A model generated the notes under the pieces. That model was given only the letters and a program-made list of their open reading frames with translations. It was not told where the DNA came from and made no database searches. A stretch of 64,000 nucleotides of DNA from Scytolyngbya sp. HA4215-MV1. GTDB lineage: Bacteria; Cyanobacteriota; Cyanobacteriia; Leptolyngbyales; Leptolyngbyaceae. Location: NCBI GenBank assembly GCA_019359045.1, contig JAHHIA010000001.1, positions 682,001 to 746,000 on the forward strand. The letters are read 5' to 3'. The translations under genes were made by a program, and so were the position numbers. Below, one piece after another: positions 55,356 to 63,864 of the stretch (within the stretch, counting starts at the first letter, position 1; each line of letters starts with the position of its first letter).

Positions 55356-55431
55356 CGGGGATGATGGGATTTGAACCCACGATCTTTCGCTCGACAGGCG
55401 ACTGCTTTGAGCCGGACTAAGCTACACCCCC
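55356..55431 (-). tRNA. tRNA-Asp(GTC)
   Basis: Loop CTGTCGA on TCGC/GCGA, acceptor GGGGGTG/CATCCCC, T-loop TTCAAAT, G73. No CCA. First gene of the array. Confidence 0.92.
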
Positions 55432-55482
55432 AAGGTGGCGATTCAGTTTTCAAGGTTCAGGTTGCTGATGAATCAGCCGGAA

Positions 55483-55677
55483 TTAGAGAAAGCAACGCCG
55501 TTCCAGAGAATAGGTTTTCTGAAGCTGGCGGAATGTTTGCGCGGACTGAGTGAAAGATGAATGTCCCTGATTGAATGAGTCGTCTTGAAGTGGCGTGGAA
55601 GTGCCAGAAACATGAGTGGTTAGGAACTCTAAGAACTTCAAGAGAGCAAGGTTTTGAGTAAGGGAGTGAGTATTCAT
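55483..55677 (-). CDS. Short leader ORF before the tRNA array
   Basis: 64 residues from MNTHSLTQNLALLKFLEFLTT; the ATG at 55677 follows AAGGAG with 8-base spacing, an excellent ribosome site, and lies about 30 bases after the operator/promoter cluster. It ends 52 bases before the first tRNA. Not recognised: Ser/Thr/Gln-rich. It may be a leader peptide or a small gene whose transcript continues into the tRNAs. Confidence 0.55.
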   Translation of the reverse strand: MNTHSLTQNLALLKFLEFLTTHVSGTSTPLQDDSFNQGHSSFTQSAQTFRQLQKTYSLERRCFL

Positions 55678-55705
55678 TGGATTGGCTCCTTTGTGGCTCA
55701 TCTCA

Positions 55706-55755
55706 TACTACAAGCATAATACAATGTGCTACAAGGTGTCAAGGGGGTACTACAA
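55706..55755 (-). promoter_or_regulatory. Promoter of the tRNA array with operator cluster B
   Basis: TACTACAA at 55706, TAATACAA at 55717, TGCTACAA at 55727 and TACTACAA at 55748: steps of 11, 10 and 21 bp, one or two helical turns. Minus-strand TTGACA (55742-55737) and TATTAT (55721-55716, 15-nt spacer) are overlapped by these sites. Binding by the RHH protein at 56282 is inferred. Confidence 0.75.
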
Positions 55756-55909
55756 CTTTTTTTGAGATGGGAGAGAACGACTCTCAGAAAATCCTTGTAT
55801 CGCTCTCGCCCTCTGTGCCAGGGGCAAGTAGTTCTTAGAGAACACCACCACCTGGTTCTGGAGAATGGGAATTTTCTGTCGCTGCTCGGTCTGCATCAGT
55901 TTTCTCTTC

Positions 55910-55949
55910 AAAAAATAACCCCCGCTCCTGATCGTCAGAAGCGGGGGTT
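55910..55949 (-). terminator. Rho-independent terminator (minus strand)
   Basis: 10-bp stem AACCCCCGCT/AGCGGGGGTT (55917-55926 with 55940-55949), followed on the minus strand by A then six T. It would end transcription coming from about 56184 and insulate the tRNA array promoter. Confidence 0.85.
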
Positions 55950-55971
55950 GGGGAAGTGGATATGGCTTTCC

Positions 55972-56184
55972 CTATGTCGGTGTCAGGATTGCCCTGCACC
56001 TCCCGCTGCTAGTGGATTGACCCGGATTGAGTCGTCCGGCGATGTTACTATCAATGCCTTCGCTGACGGATTTACCGCCGCTAAACCGATACGTCCTCTC
56101 AAACGCAAACAGCGCCGCTGCCCTACCCCAACAATGTTGGGGTCGAACATGGACGCTGGCTAAGGTGGTGAGGATGCGGATCAT
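55972..56184 (-). CDS. Small hypothetical ORF
   Basis: 70 residues (MIRILTTLASVHVRPQHCWGRAA), divergent from the RHH gene across operator cluster C and followed by a strong terminator, which suggests a transcription unit. But its middle contains the palindrome CCCCAACA-A-TGTTGGGG of a repeat element and it has no ribosome site, so coding is uncertain. Could be a small RNA instead. Confidence 0.3.
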   Translation of the reverse strand: MIRILTTLASVHVRPQHCWGRAAALFAFERTYRFSGGKSVSEGIDSNIAGRLNPGQSTSSGRCRAILTPT

Positions 56185-56190
56185 GGAAGG

Positions 56191-56241
56191 CTGTAGTATT
56201 CGTATTACAATTCTGGCTGTCTATATACTACACTTGTAGTA
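56191..56241. promoter_or_regulatory. Operator cluster C before the RHH gene
   Basis: CTGTAGTA at 56191, TATTACAA at 56203, and the perfect dyad TACTACA-CT-TGTAGTA at 56226-56241. Forty bases before the RHH start, so likely autoregulatory. Confidence 0.78.
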
Positions 56242-56281
56242 TTAGGTTGTCCACCTTTTTAGAGAAATTAGGGCGTTGGTT

Positions 56282-56446
56282 ATGCATACACCCAAACGAG
56301 GTAGCACTTCGGAAATGCAGGTCACGAGTATCCGACTAGAAGCGGAATTTAAAGAGCGATCGCGGGAAATCTCCGGAGAGCAAGGGTATCAAACCCTCGT
56401 CCAAGATGTGCTCTGGCGGTTTGTAAAGACTTCCATTATTAACTAG
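56282..56446 (+). CDS. Ribbon-helix-helix (CopG/Arc-like) regulator
   Basis: 54 residues. Residues 13-50 fit a ribbon-helix-helix domain: strand TSIRLEAEF, helix A KERSREISGEQG, turn and helix B QTLVQDVLWRFV. Basic N-terminus (HTPKRGS). Size suits an Arc/CopG-type dimer. It is the only DNA-binding protein next to the tRNA array and octamers TACTACAA occur in its own promoter, the array promoter and the promoter at 51356, so I infer it represses all three. Its end overlaps the convergent gene by 6-8 bases. Confidence 0.75.
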   Translation: MHTPKRGSTSEMQVTSIRLEAEFKERSREISGEQGYQTLVQDVLWRFVKTSIIN

Positions 56447-57182
56447 GTGGCAGCAGATACTTAGTTATTTCAGCGACTTTAGGTAATAAGTAACCCTGAG
56501 TATTTGATGCTAAATCAAGAACGCCACCCAATGTCAACAACCAACCAAAAATTTTCTGAAAAATAGGTTTTTCTTTATCTTGTGAACTAATTGCAGCACT
56601 ACGTAAAATTATCCCACCAATATTTGCCTCTACTACAGTTCTCAAGCGTTCCGGACCACCAAGCGAATAGTGACGAATAGCGGTACAAATCTCCTCAAGG
56701 CGTACAACTAAAAAGGTTTTTATATCTTCGGACAAGTCTGATTCCATTACTTCTTGCAACAGAGCTTCGCATTGTTGAAGGTATTCCTTTAGTTGCTCTT
56801 CACCCAAAGAAGGATCTATTTTTTCTTGAGCAATAAAGTTAGCGCAAGCATCAAGACCTAGGATAAGGTTTCTCCCTTCAATGGTAGACCTGACTGAATT
56901 CCACTGTCCTTGAAACATGCCATAAGTAAAGAAGATGGACTGTATTTCTTGAACAGCTTCAATATATTTGTCTAGACCTCTAACTTTCTTAAGTTGCTTG
57001 GTGATATGTTCCACTTCAGCCAGCAATACGAAGAACTCCGTAAAAGCATATTTGTTTGAATCTGGAGCTTTGATAGCTAGTGCTTCAGCTATTACTTGAT
57101 AAATTATTTTATCGTCTTTACCATTAGCTATAGCGCGTTCGAGAATGTTACAAAGTCGTCGGGCAGCATTGTTCTGTTCCAT
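56439..57182 (-). CDS. Hypothetical protein
   Basis: 247 residues, mostly alpha-helical and acidic, with a more hydrophobic end (ILRSAAISS...IFGWLLTLGGVLDLASN). Not recognised. Convergent with the RHH gene; AT-richer than neighbours, possibly part of the same acquired segment. Confidence 0.65.
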   Translation of the reverse strand: MEQNNAARRLCNILERAIANGKDDKIIYQVIAEALAIKAPDSNKYAFTEFFVLLAEVEHITKQLKKVRGLDKYIEAVQEIQSIFFTYGMFQGQWNSVRSTIEGRNLILGLDACANFIAQEKIDPSLGEEQLKEYLQQCEALLQEVMESDLSEDIKTFLVVRLEEICTAIRHYSLGGPERLRTVVEANIGGIILRSAAISSQDKEKPIFQKIFGWLLTLGGVLDLASNTQGYLLPKVAEITKYLLPPS

Positions 57183-57273
57183 AAAATATACTTGCTACTG
57201 GTTTATCTGTTCTATTTTAACTCCACCATTAGAAAATTTACGGTTGAGGAAAACATGGCTGGTCACCGCTGTC

Positions 57274-58472
57274 TCAATGTTCACCGTCAAGGCAGAACTG
57301 AACCAAACTCGCCCAATAGGTCTGAAACACTGGTTCAATGGTCTTGAGATTGAGCCACTCGTTGGGAGCGTGGACATTGCCACTTTCACAACCATAGGCA
57401 TTAATGATGGGAATTCCCAAGCGACTAATCACGTTACCAACACTGCCTGCACCATTCGCGACTAAAGCAAGATCTTGACCCACAATGTCGATTCCTGAAA
57501 TTGCTCTGTACTGCGCTGCATTTTTCCGCAAAATTTGCACAAACGGATGCCCAGGATCAGTCAGATAAGCGGGTTCAGATTGGAGCACTTCCAGCGCATA
57601 CTGAAAATCGGAATGCGATCGCTGCAAATTCCGCAGTTCCACCTCGATAGTTTGTACGATGTTCTGGGCTTGTTAAGAGGGCAGCAAACGAATGTCAATG
57701 AGAGCTTCTGCTTTGTCAGGCACCACGTTGATCGCTTCACCACCGTTAATCTGAGCAATGTTGAAGGTAGAGCCGAATTCAAAAAATGGCTCGGTCTGTC
57801 CTTCCAATTGGAGTTCCAATAGAGCAGAGCAGGCACGTATCAGCTCATGAACAGCATTTCTACCCTTTTTAGAGCGACTGCCTGTGTGGGCTGCTTTGCC
57901 GTAGGTAGTTAGCTTGAGCCTCAACCATCCCCATGCACCGATCGCAATTTCATCAAAGCTTTGATAACCCAAAATGCAAACATCCGCTTTGGGAGCATGA
58001 TGGAGAATCTCTCGAATTCCAGAAAAGTTGCCCGATTCCTCCTGAGCATCAAATCCGAGGAACAGCGAGCCGTTGAATTGGGGCAAGTCCCTCAGCGCCT
58101 TTGCAAGGTAGATGAATAGGGCGATCGCCGCCTTGGAGTCAGCTACCCCTCTACCGTAAATCAGATTGCCGACAATTGTTCCAGCAAATGGGTCATGTTG
58201 CCATTGAGCGCGATCGCTGACTGGAGTGGTATCAAGGTGTGATTGCAGCCAAATTGTTTTCGTTGCCGTTGCCGCTTGATGATGACAAATAACAGATGGA
58301 TGCTCTGGATCTCCAATCACGTGTGGCTGGAAACCAAGAGCGGTGAGCTTTTTGCAACACAAGTGGCGATCGCTTGCTCCGATCCGACTGATGGAATTGA
58401 AACAAGCTGCTGAAGAAATTCAGTGATTTCTTGAAAGGGAACTTGAGGAGGTTTCCTGTTGTGAGTGAGCAT
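57274..58472 (-). pseudogene. M20-family peptidase, disrupted
   Basis: A whole M20 metallopeptidase (ACY1/DapE-like) can be read in pieces: N-term MLTHNRKPPQVPFQEITEFL, a frame change near 58360, metal ligands SHLDT and GRGVADSKAA and AQEESGNFSG, dimerisation domain, an in-frame TAA at 57673, and the C-terminal NAYGCESGNVHAPNEW. One frameshift and one stop make it a pseudogene unless both are errors. Confidence 0.85.
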
Positions 58473-58784
58473 CTGAGTTCTATTATTTGTGCACTCTCTC
58501 ACATCATCACTTGCAGTTCTGCTAACTTGACCTCTAATAGCCACTATCTGCTACACATATCCCCTGGCACTTTATGCCATTGGTTGCTGTTCTTAGACAA
58601 TGAGGACATAGGATCTTTTCAGCATCTGACTTCGGACGACTCTCGTCTTCATTTGTCTGCAAGATTTCTGGTTCAACCTGGGAGTCGAGGGGCATCAAAG
58701 TAACACTTTATTAAGCTACCAACTTCTTCATTCTACAGCCCGATATAGAACTGCCGTAACTGCAAAGATTCGTTGTTTGAACCA

Positions 58785-60002
58785 TCAATAAAACCTGGTG
58801 ATCAAGCGCTGGGCAGCGGTCTGTACGCCATTCCTCCGCACAGTGGTAGCGATGGATTGGGCACGGGTAGCCATGTCAGGTTGGAGAGCGAGTTGGAGGG
58901 CGATCGTTAGCGAATCGGAAGTCGGTGTGCCAGGTGCGTGCGCGATGCCGATGCCAAGCTTGTGAATGCGTTGTGCCCAATAGTGCTGGTCGTACATTTG
59001 TGGAATGACGACTTGAGGCGCACCGGCTAACGTGGCAGTGGTCGTGGTGCCTGCGCCGCCGTGGTGGACAACAGCGGCAACCCGTTTGAACAGCGCCTGC
59101 TGGTTAACCTCACCGATGACCCAGCAATCGGGTTTGTTATCCACAAGGGGTAGGTTAGCCCAACCTCGGGAGATGATTGCCCGACGTCCAAGCGATCGAG
59201 CCGAGGTAATCATCACCTGACTGAGATTTTCTGGTGCACGAATGCTGCCAAAGCCGAAGTAGACGGGTGGTTCGCCAGCGTCAAGGAACGCCTCCAGTTC
59301 AGGAGAGAGTGGACGCTCATCCGGCAAAATCCAGGCACCAGGCTGGAATACGGACTGGTCTAAGGGTTCGGGCCAGGGAGCCAATACCGGGTCGGCTGCC
59401 AGCCAGGGCTGGTCGGTGAGGATATGGCGGCGCACATCGCTGACTGGCATGAGTCCGAGAGATGCGCGATGTGAATTGAGTAGGCTACCCCACAGATCAT
59501 TCCAGCGGTGGGCATCCTGAACCCAGAGGTCGCGGTAATCGTTTTTTGTGGGTATCGGCGCATCTCCCAGCATACCCAGTACAGGTGGCGCGTGGTGTGG
59601 CGATGGCAGGACAATCGGACAGTAGGCGACGAAGACGTATGGAATACCTATCTTCTCTGCTATTGAGGGGGCGGCAATCTGGAGGGCTGTTGCTCCCACG
59701 ATGACATCACACCCTTGGGCTACCGCTGCGATCGTCTCGAATTGTGTGGCAACGGTGTCTGCCATCATCTGCCGCCGCTGCTCGAGTGTGGGTCGGGCTG
59801 CTGTTGGGTTAGCTCTCCCGGTTGAACACAGTTCGGGTCCAATCGGTATGACGAGCATTCCCAGACTCTCGATCCAGTCGCAGAAGTCGGGCGGCACGCA
59901 CAGGCGAACCTCTTGATTGAGAGCTTGCAGTGCTAACGCGATCGCCACCAGCGGCTGGACATCGCCCCGTGATCCGATCGTGGATAACAAGATACGCATC
60001 AT
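58785..60002 (-). CDS. GT1-family glycosyltransferase (UGT type)
   Basis: 405 residues, GT-B fold: MMRILLSTIGSRGDVQPLVAIALALQ start and VNQQALFKRVAAVVHHGGAGTTTTATLAGAPQVVIPQMYDQ (about 295-335) donor-binding motif. Similar to the enzyme at 19706 and to sterol or macrolide glucosyltransferases. Acceptor unknown. Confidence 0.9.
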   Translation of the reverse strand: MMRILLSTIGSRGDVQPLVAIALALQALNQEVRLCVPPDFCDWIESLGMLVIPIGPELCSTGRANPTAARPTLEQRRQMMADTVATQFETIAAVAQGCDVIVGATALQIAAPSIAEKIGIPYVFVAYCPIVLPSPHHAPPVLGMLGDAPIPTKNDYRDLWVQDAHRWNDLWGSLLNSHRASLGLMPVSDVRRHILTDQPWLAADPVLAPWPEPLDQSVFQPGAWILPDERPLSPELEAFLDAGEPPVYFGFGSIRAPENLSQVMITSARSLGRRAIISRGWANLPLVDNKPDCWVIGEVNQQALFKRVAAVVHHGGAGTTTTATLAGAPQVVIPQMYDQHYWAQRIHKLGIGIAHAPGTPTSDSLTIALQLALQPDMATRAQSIATTVRRNGVQTAAQRLITRFY

Positions 60003-60032
60003 TTTTTCTGGGTTTGAGTCAGGGTGAGTTTT

Positions 60033-60842
60033 TTACACCCAATGTGCACGCATCGTCTTCAAATATTCAACAGCCGCTTCCTCAGCCGCTGCATGGTGGG
60101 TAATTGCCGCTGAACGGAGCGATCGATAAAGTTCGATGCACCGTTCCAATGCCAGATAACAACTCTCTCGGTCGTGCAGAGCGATCGTGCTTTCAAGCGC
60201 TTCAGCCAGGGTTGGTGCAAGCTGCTCAATCTTCCGAACCCCAGAGGGCTTGCATCCTGCTCGCAGTAAGCCTAGAGGACCGAGAACCGTGCTACGGAGA
60301 TAGGAAATGAAGTCTAGCGCTTCAAACAATTCTCCCCGCGCAATCTTGCCAGCTCCATAGTGAATCCATATCCAGAATCGATCCTCGAGCCACTGCTCCT
60401 TAGGTAAGGGATACGTACCGCTGCTAGTAGCATAAGCCTGTGATAATCGATCGTCGCGCTCCCACAGAACGACTGGCTCATCGACTCGCGCTTGGGCATC
60501 ATGAATGGACAAAAACTTGAGATCAACATGCAGGAGCGGTGAACCATAAAGGCAGATCAAGACTCGTGGCTCACCGACATGCTCGCCTGTAAACGACGCT
60601 AATAACTCTCCCAGGGATGCAGCAATGTTCTGTCGCTCTGACATCACTTGTGCGAAGCTCTCATGCTCCACGGCGATAATCAAATCGAGATCACTGAACT
60701 CATCCATCGAGTTCTCTGCCCAAGAACCTGTTGCTGCAACCCCCACCAATCGCGGGTTTGATACAAAATGGGGTAAGGCTCTGCTGATGAATAGTTGATG
60801 AGTGGTCAGTGCAGTCGTTGGAACGTCCATAGGTACTACCAT
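60033..60842 (-). CDS. Nucleotidyltransferase-like protein
   Basis: About 269 residues from MVVPMDVPTTALTTHQLF (the ATG at 60842 overlaps the upstream stop as ATGGTAG; 60830 is an alternative). GVAATGSWAENSMDEFSDLDLIIAV is the GS-x-DxD nucleotidyltransferase signature of aminoglycoside adenylyltransferase-like and minimal NTases. Target unknown. Coupled to the GFA gene. Confidence 0.85.
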   Translation of the reverse strand: MVVPMDVPTTALTTHQLFISRALPHFVSNPRLVGVAATGSWAENSMDEFSDLDLIIAVEHESFAQVMSERQNIAASLGELLASFTGEHVGEPRVLICLYGSPLLHVDLKFLSIHDAQARVDEPVVLWERDDRLSQAYATSSGTYPLPKEQWLEDRFWIWIHYGAGKIARGELFEALDFISYLRSTVLGPLGLLRAGCKPSGVRKIEQLAPTLAEALESTIALHDRESCYLALERCIELYRSLRSAAITHHAAAEEAAVEYLKTMRAHWV

Positions 60843-61255
60843 GACTCTGGATACTCGTCGTGGGTTGGCAACCCACCGCTGGTACAACCCCACGGCACTC
60901 TGGATGCCCAGAAGATGTGATCGCTCGGAGTGATCGGCGGAGCTGTATCTAGCGAGCCAGCGGGAATCGTCATGATCTTGCCGTCGCGCGTGAGTCGTGG
61001 CACCGGGCACCCGCAATGACTACAAAACCATTTGCCGAAGCGTTTTGCTGTAGGAAGATCATACCGGGTGATCGCTTCCTCCCCTGAAAGCCAGCGGAAC
61101 TGGCTGGGTTCAACGGTTAAATTGGTGGCATGTCCTGTGCCCGTGGCTTTACGACACCGTGAGCAATGGCAATGAGCCATCTTCTGGAAGGGTGGGTTCA
61201 CCTCAAAGGTCACCGTTCCGCACAAGCAACCACCGTGAATGCTGGATTGATTCAT
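60836..61255 (-). CDS. GFA-family protein
   Basis: 139 residues with the zinc-binding cysteines of the glutathione-dependent formaldehyde-activating/CENP-V fold: GGCLCGTV, CHCSRCRKATG and CSHCGCP. Despite the family name activity is usually unknown. Confidence 0.9.
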   Translation of the reverse strand: MNQSSIHGGCLCGTVTFEVNPPFQKMAHCHCSRCRKATGTGHATNLTVEPSQFRWLSGEEAITRYDLPTAKRFGKWFCSHCGCPVPRLTRDGKIMTIPAGSLDTAPPITPSDHIFWASRVPWGCTSGGLPTHDEYPESW

Positions 61256-61465
61256 CTACTCTCTCCGATCGCCTCAATTCCCTCAATTGTCTACAAACGA
61301 TCGACAGCATGATCAATGAACTGGGGCAATTGCTGATTTATATTGCTCGTCCGATCGCTTGTTCTAAACAGCAATTGGGTGAACTGAAGCAGCAAAGCTC
61401 ACAACTTCAATTCACCCACGACAGATTGCCAATCTGGAACTGATTGTACCTGCTTCAGCCCAGGT

Positions 61466-61750
61466 TCAGCACTTTCGATCCATTTTCACTCGCTTGTTCG
61501 GGTTTTGCTTGCGAATCCAGGTGAGAAATTTTTGTAGCTGTGGGTCTTGCTTTAGCTTCTTTAGAGTATGCAGATATAGTGCCAAATGGAAGTTGTCGCA
61601 GAGCGTGTGGATTTGTCGGTGGCAGGCAAAACAAATTTGAATCGTAGGACTGGGATCGAGTCCCTTACGTTTCGTCTTTTGACGCGGAATCAGATGGTGT
61701 TCGGTGAGAGCGGACATCTCTCGATGGCAGAGTTCGCAGGGCTGCGGCAT
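61466..61750 (-). CDS. HNH endonuclease-like protein
   Basis: 94 residues: CELCH..LTEHHLIPRQ (His-His) and CFACHRQIHTLCDN, the HNH/YajD-like pattern with two zinc CxxC pairs. May act in DNA repair, defence or mobile-element functions. Confidence 0.85.
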   Translation of the reverse strand: MPQPCELCHREMSALTEHHLIPRQKTKRKGLDPSPTIQICFACHRQIHTLCDNFHLALYLHTLKKLKQDPQLQKFLTWIRKQNPNKRVKMDRKC

Positions 61751-62097
61751 CGTTTAGAAATCAGTAGAGGGTGGGGAACGGTGACCCATAGCTTGATCCT
61801 AGCGATCGCCCTCCCGGTACGATACTACTAACCCTAGAGTGAACTTTCCAACTCCACCGGCTTGGTTGAAGAGTGAAATAACTCGGCTCACTGGAATATA
61901 GGTTTAAAGAAGGTAACAAGCAGTGGGTGTGGCTAGTACTCGATGTCATCCCTTATGAGACTGTGGGCTGTTACGTGTCTTATCCGCTGCCAATTTCATC
62001 ATCAATCCAATGTCGTTTATTTTCCATCCCCCCACGGGGATCTCATCTGGAGCGAGAAAGCCTATAATAAGCGTCAGCAATTTCTCAATCAACCGTT
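61751..62097. other. Non-coding gap upstream of cas6
   Basis: 347 bases without a convincing gene. TATAAT at 62065 is a candidate -10 element for cas6. An open frame from 61943 is the wrong-frame shadow of Cas6 and is not coding. Confidence 0.45.
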
Positions 62098-63225
62098 ATG
62101 GCGGTTTCCTCACGCAAACCCAGCAAACCCCAAACCACCGATCGTCCTGCCCTCACCTGGGCAGACAATACCGAACTGCTTGCCCTACAACTGCAACTGC
62201 AACCGCAAACACCGATCGCCCTCACCCCTCAATACACCACCCACTTTCACTCCTGGTTTCTCGACCAAGTACGCCGCACTAACCCCGAACTCTCCGCCTA
62301 CCTGCACGACGGACAATCCGAAAAACCCTTCACCCTTTCCAGTCTCAACGACCCCCTCCAACCCCAGGCTCACCCCCTGCAACTTTCTGCCCACCAAATC
62401 TATCAATGGAACATTACCCTCCTATCCCCTAGCGTCGTTTCCTGGCTCAGCCACTGGCTACACGCTCCCCCCGACACGATCGACTTACGCAGCGGCAGCT
62501 TCAACATCCTCGACTGGAGCCTTACCCAACCGCCCACCACCTACGAAAAGCTGCTGCCCAAAACCCTCACCGAACCCTACACTCTCACTCTCAGCTTTCT
62601 CACCCCCACCAGTTTTCGGCGCAAAGGCAACCACCTGCCCTTGCCCCTACCAACCAACGTCTTCCAAAGCTATCTGCGCCGCTGGAATGATTTTTCTGGC
62701 GAAACCGTTGATCAGGATGATTTCCTGGATTGGGTCGATGAAACCGTCGTGATTCTGCGGCACCACCTACAATCGACCAAAGTCGTCGTGGGTAAAAGTA
62801 GCTCTGTCACTGGCTTTACGGGTTCCGTCCAGTTTGGTTTGACGGGCAAAGGCAAACAAGACGATGCCTTTGTCGAACTTTGGCTGGCACTGGGGCAACT
62901 CGCTCCCTACTGCGGCACCGGACACAAAACCACCTTTGGCTTGGGGCAAACCTGCTTGGGCTGGCTCGATGAACCCGAAACCGCAGTCCCCCCTTCGGTG
63001 AAAAATTTGCTGGCACATCGCACCGCAGAACTCACTGAATTGTTCATCGCACAACGCAAACGTACGGGTGGCGATCGCGCCACCCAAATTGCCGAAACCT
63101 GGGCAACCATTCTGGCACGGCGAGAACTGGGCGAATCTTTGCAGGCGATCGCTAAGGATTTAAAGATGCCTTACGAAACCGTCAAAACCTATGCCAAACT
63201 CGCCCGTCGTGCCACCCAACCATGA
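62098..63225 (+). CDS. cas6: CRISPR endoribonuclease Cas6 with C-terminal HTH
   Basis: 375 residues. The RAMP/ferredoxin-like part ends with the Cas6 glycine-rich loop (APYCGTGHKTTFGLGQTCLGW, about 285-305); FTGSVQFGLTG precedes it. It would cut pre-crRNA repeats. The extra C-terminus (about 325-375, GESLQAIAKDLKMPYETVKTYAKLARR) is an HTH that ordinary Cas6 lacks. No Cas1/2, effector or CRISPR array is visible to the end of the window, but the next genes overlap it (ATGA). Confidence 0.88.
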   Translation: MAVSSRKPSKPQTTDRPALTWADNTELLALQLQLQPQTPIALTPQYTTHFHSWFLDQVRRTNPELSAYLHDGQSEKPFTLSSLNDPLQPQAHPLQLSAHQIYQWNITLLSPSVVSWLSHWLHAPPDTIDLRSGSFNILDWSLTQPPTTYEKLLPKTLTEPYTLTLSFLTPTSFRRKGNHLPLPLPTNVFQSYLRRWNDFSGETVDQDDFLDWVDETVVILRHHLQSTKVVVGKSSSVTGFTGSVQFGLTGKGKQDDAFVELWLALGQLAPYCGTGHKTTFGLGQTCLGWLDEPETAVPPSVKNLLAHRTAELTELFIAQRKRTGGDRATQIAETWATILARRELGESLQAIAKDLKMPYETVKTYAKLARRATQP

Positions 63226-63431
63226 ATTTACAGCTTCTGATAGATTTTGTGTTGGAGCTGTCAAACCCTGAAGGGGCGTGGCATTTAGACAACGATTTTC
63301 AGGCTAAGCAAGGATTTCGCACCCAATGCCGCGCCCCTACGCCGGATCAACACAAATTGAGTGAGAACCAGAATTCATACCACTCCAAATTCATACCCAG
63401 AATCAGCAACGCCAAAAATCCAGTGCTTTAA
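63222..63431 (+). CDS. Small hypothetical protein
   Basis: 69 residues (MNLQLLIDFVLELSNPEGAWHLDND); start overlaps the cas6 stop as ATGA. The second half is low in structure. Unknown; could be a fragment of a larger gene. Confidence 0.4.
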   Translation: MNLQLLIDFVLELSNPEGAWHLDNDFQAKQGFRTQCRAPTPDQHKLSENQNSYHSKFIPRISNAKNPVL

Positions 63432-63459
63432 TGGTGATTAGCGACCCGGTTAGTGTTTT

Positions 63460-63861
63460 ATGACTGAAGACCTCGATCCCTCTTTGCAAGTTGATGTATT
63501 GGCAGCAGCCTTACGGTTAGATCATCAGGAAACGAGAGATTTGCTGGAGTTTTTGGCACAAAAGCTGGAACAATCTTTACCCCAGGCGACAACCGTGACC
63601 CGAAATAGAAGTTTCTTTGCTAAAGAACACCCAGTTAAGGAAATTTTGGTACGGTTTGATGACTACCACTACCAGATCATCCGTGAAAAGCATGGTTCTT
63701 TGTCTGCCAAAGTCTTGAAAGTGGTACGAGGGGTGGTGCTGAAGACAACGGAAATTTCCGTTGACCAGTGGACAGAAGAAATCGCCCAACAACTGGCACA
63801 AATGGCACAGCGCAGTTCTCAAACCCGGCAGGCATTAAATAAATTCGTCCTAGGGAATTAA
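63460..63861 (+). CDS. Conserved hypothetical protein
   Basis: 133 residues with an HTH-like or helical N-terminus (QVDVLAAALRLDHQETRDLLEFLAQKLE) and a compact C-terminal alpha/beta part (VKEILVRFDDYHYQIIREKHGSLSAKVLKVVRGVVLK). The following gene begins 4 bases later. Not recognised by me. Confidence 0.65.
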   Translation: MTEDLDPSLQVDVLAAALRLDHQETRDLLEFLAQKLEQSLPQATTVTRNRSFFAKEHPVKEILVRFDDYHYQIIREKHGSLSAKVLKVVRGVVLKTTEISVDQWTEEIAQQLAQMAQRSSQTRQALNKFVLGN

Positions 63862-63864
63862 TCG

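Noticed and set aside
55726-56163. 145-codon plus-strand frame
   Set aside because: Runs through operators, terminator and palindromic repeats with atypical composition; no ribosome site.
61310-61440. Open stretch with KQQLGELKQQSSQLQ on the plus strand
   Set aside because: No start, no recognised family, short; left unassigned.
61943-62752. 269-codon plus-strand frame overlapping cas6
   Set aside because: Proline/serine-rich shadow of the Cas6 reading frame; no independent features.
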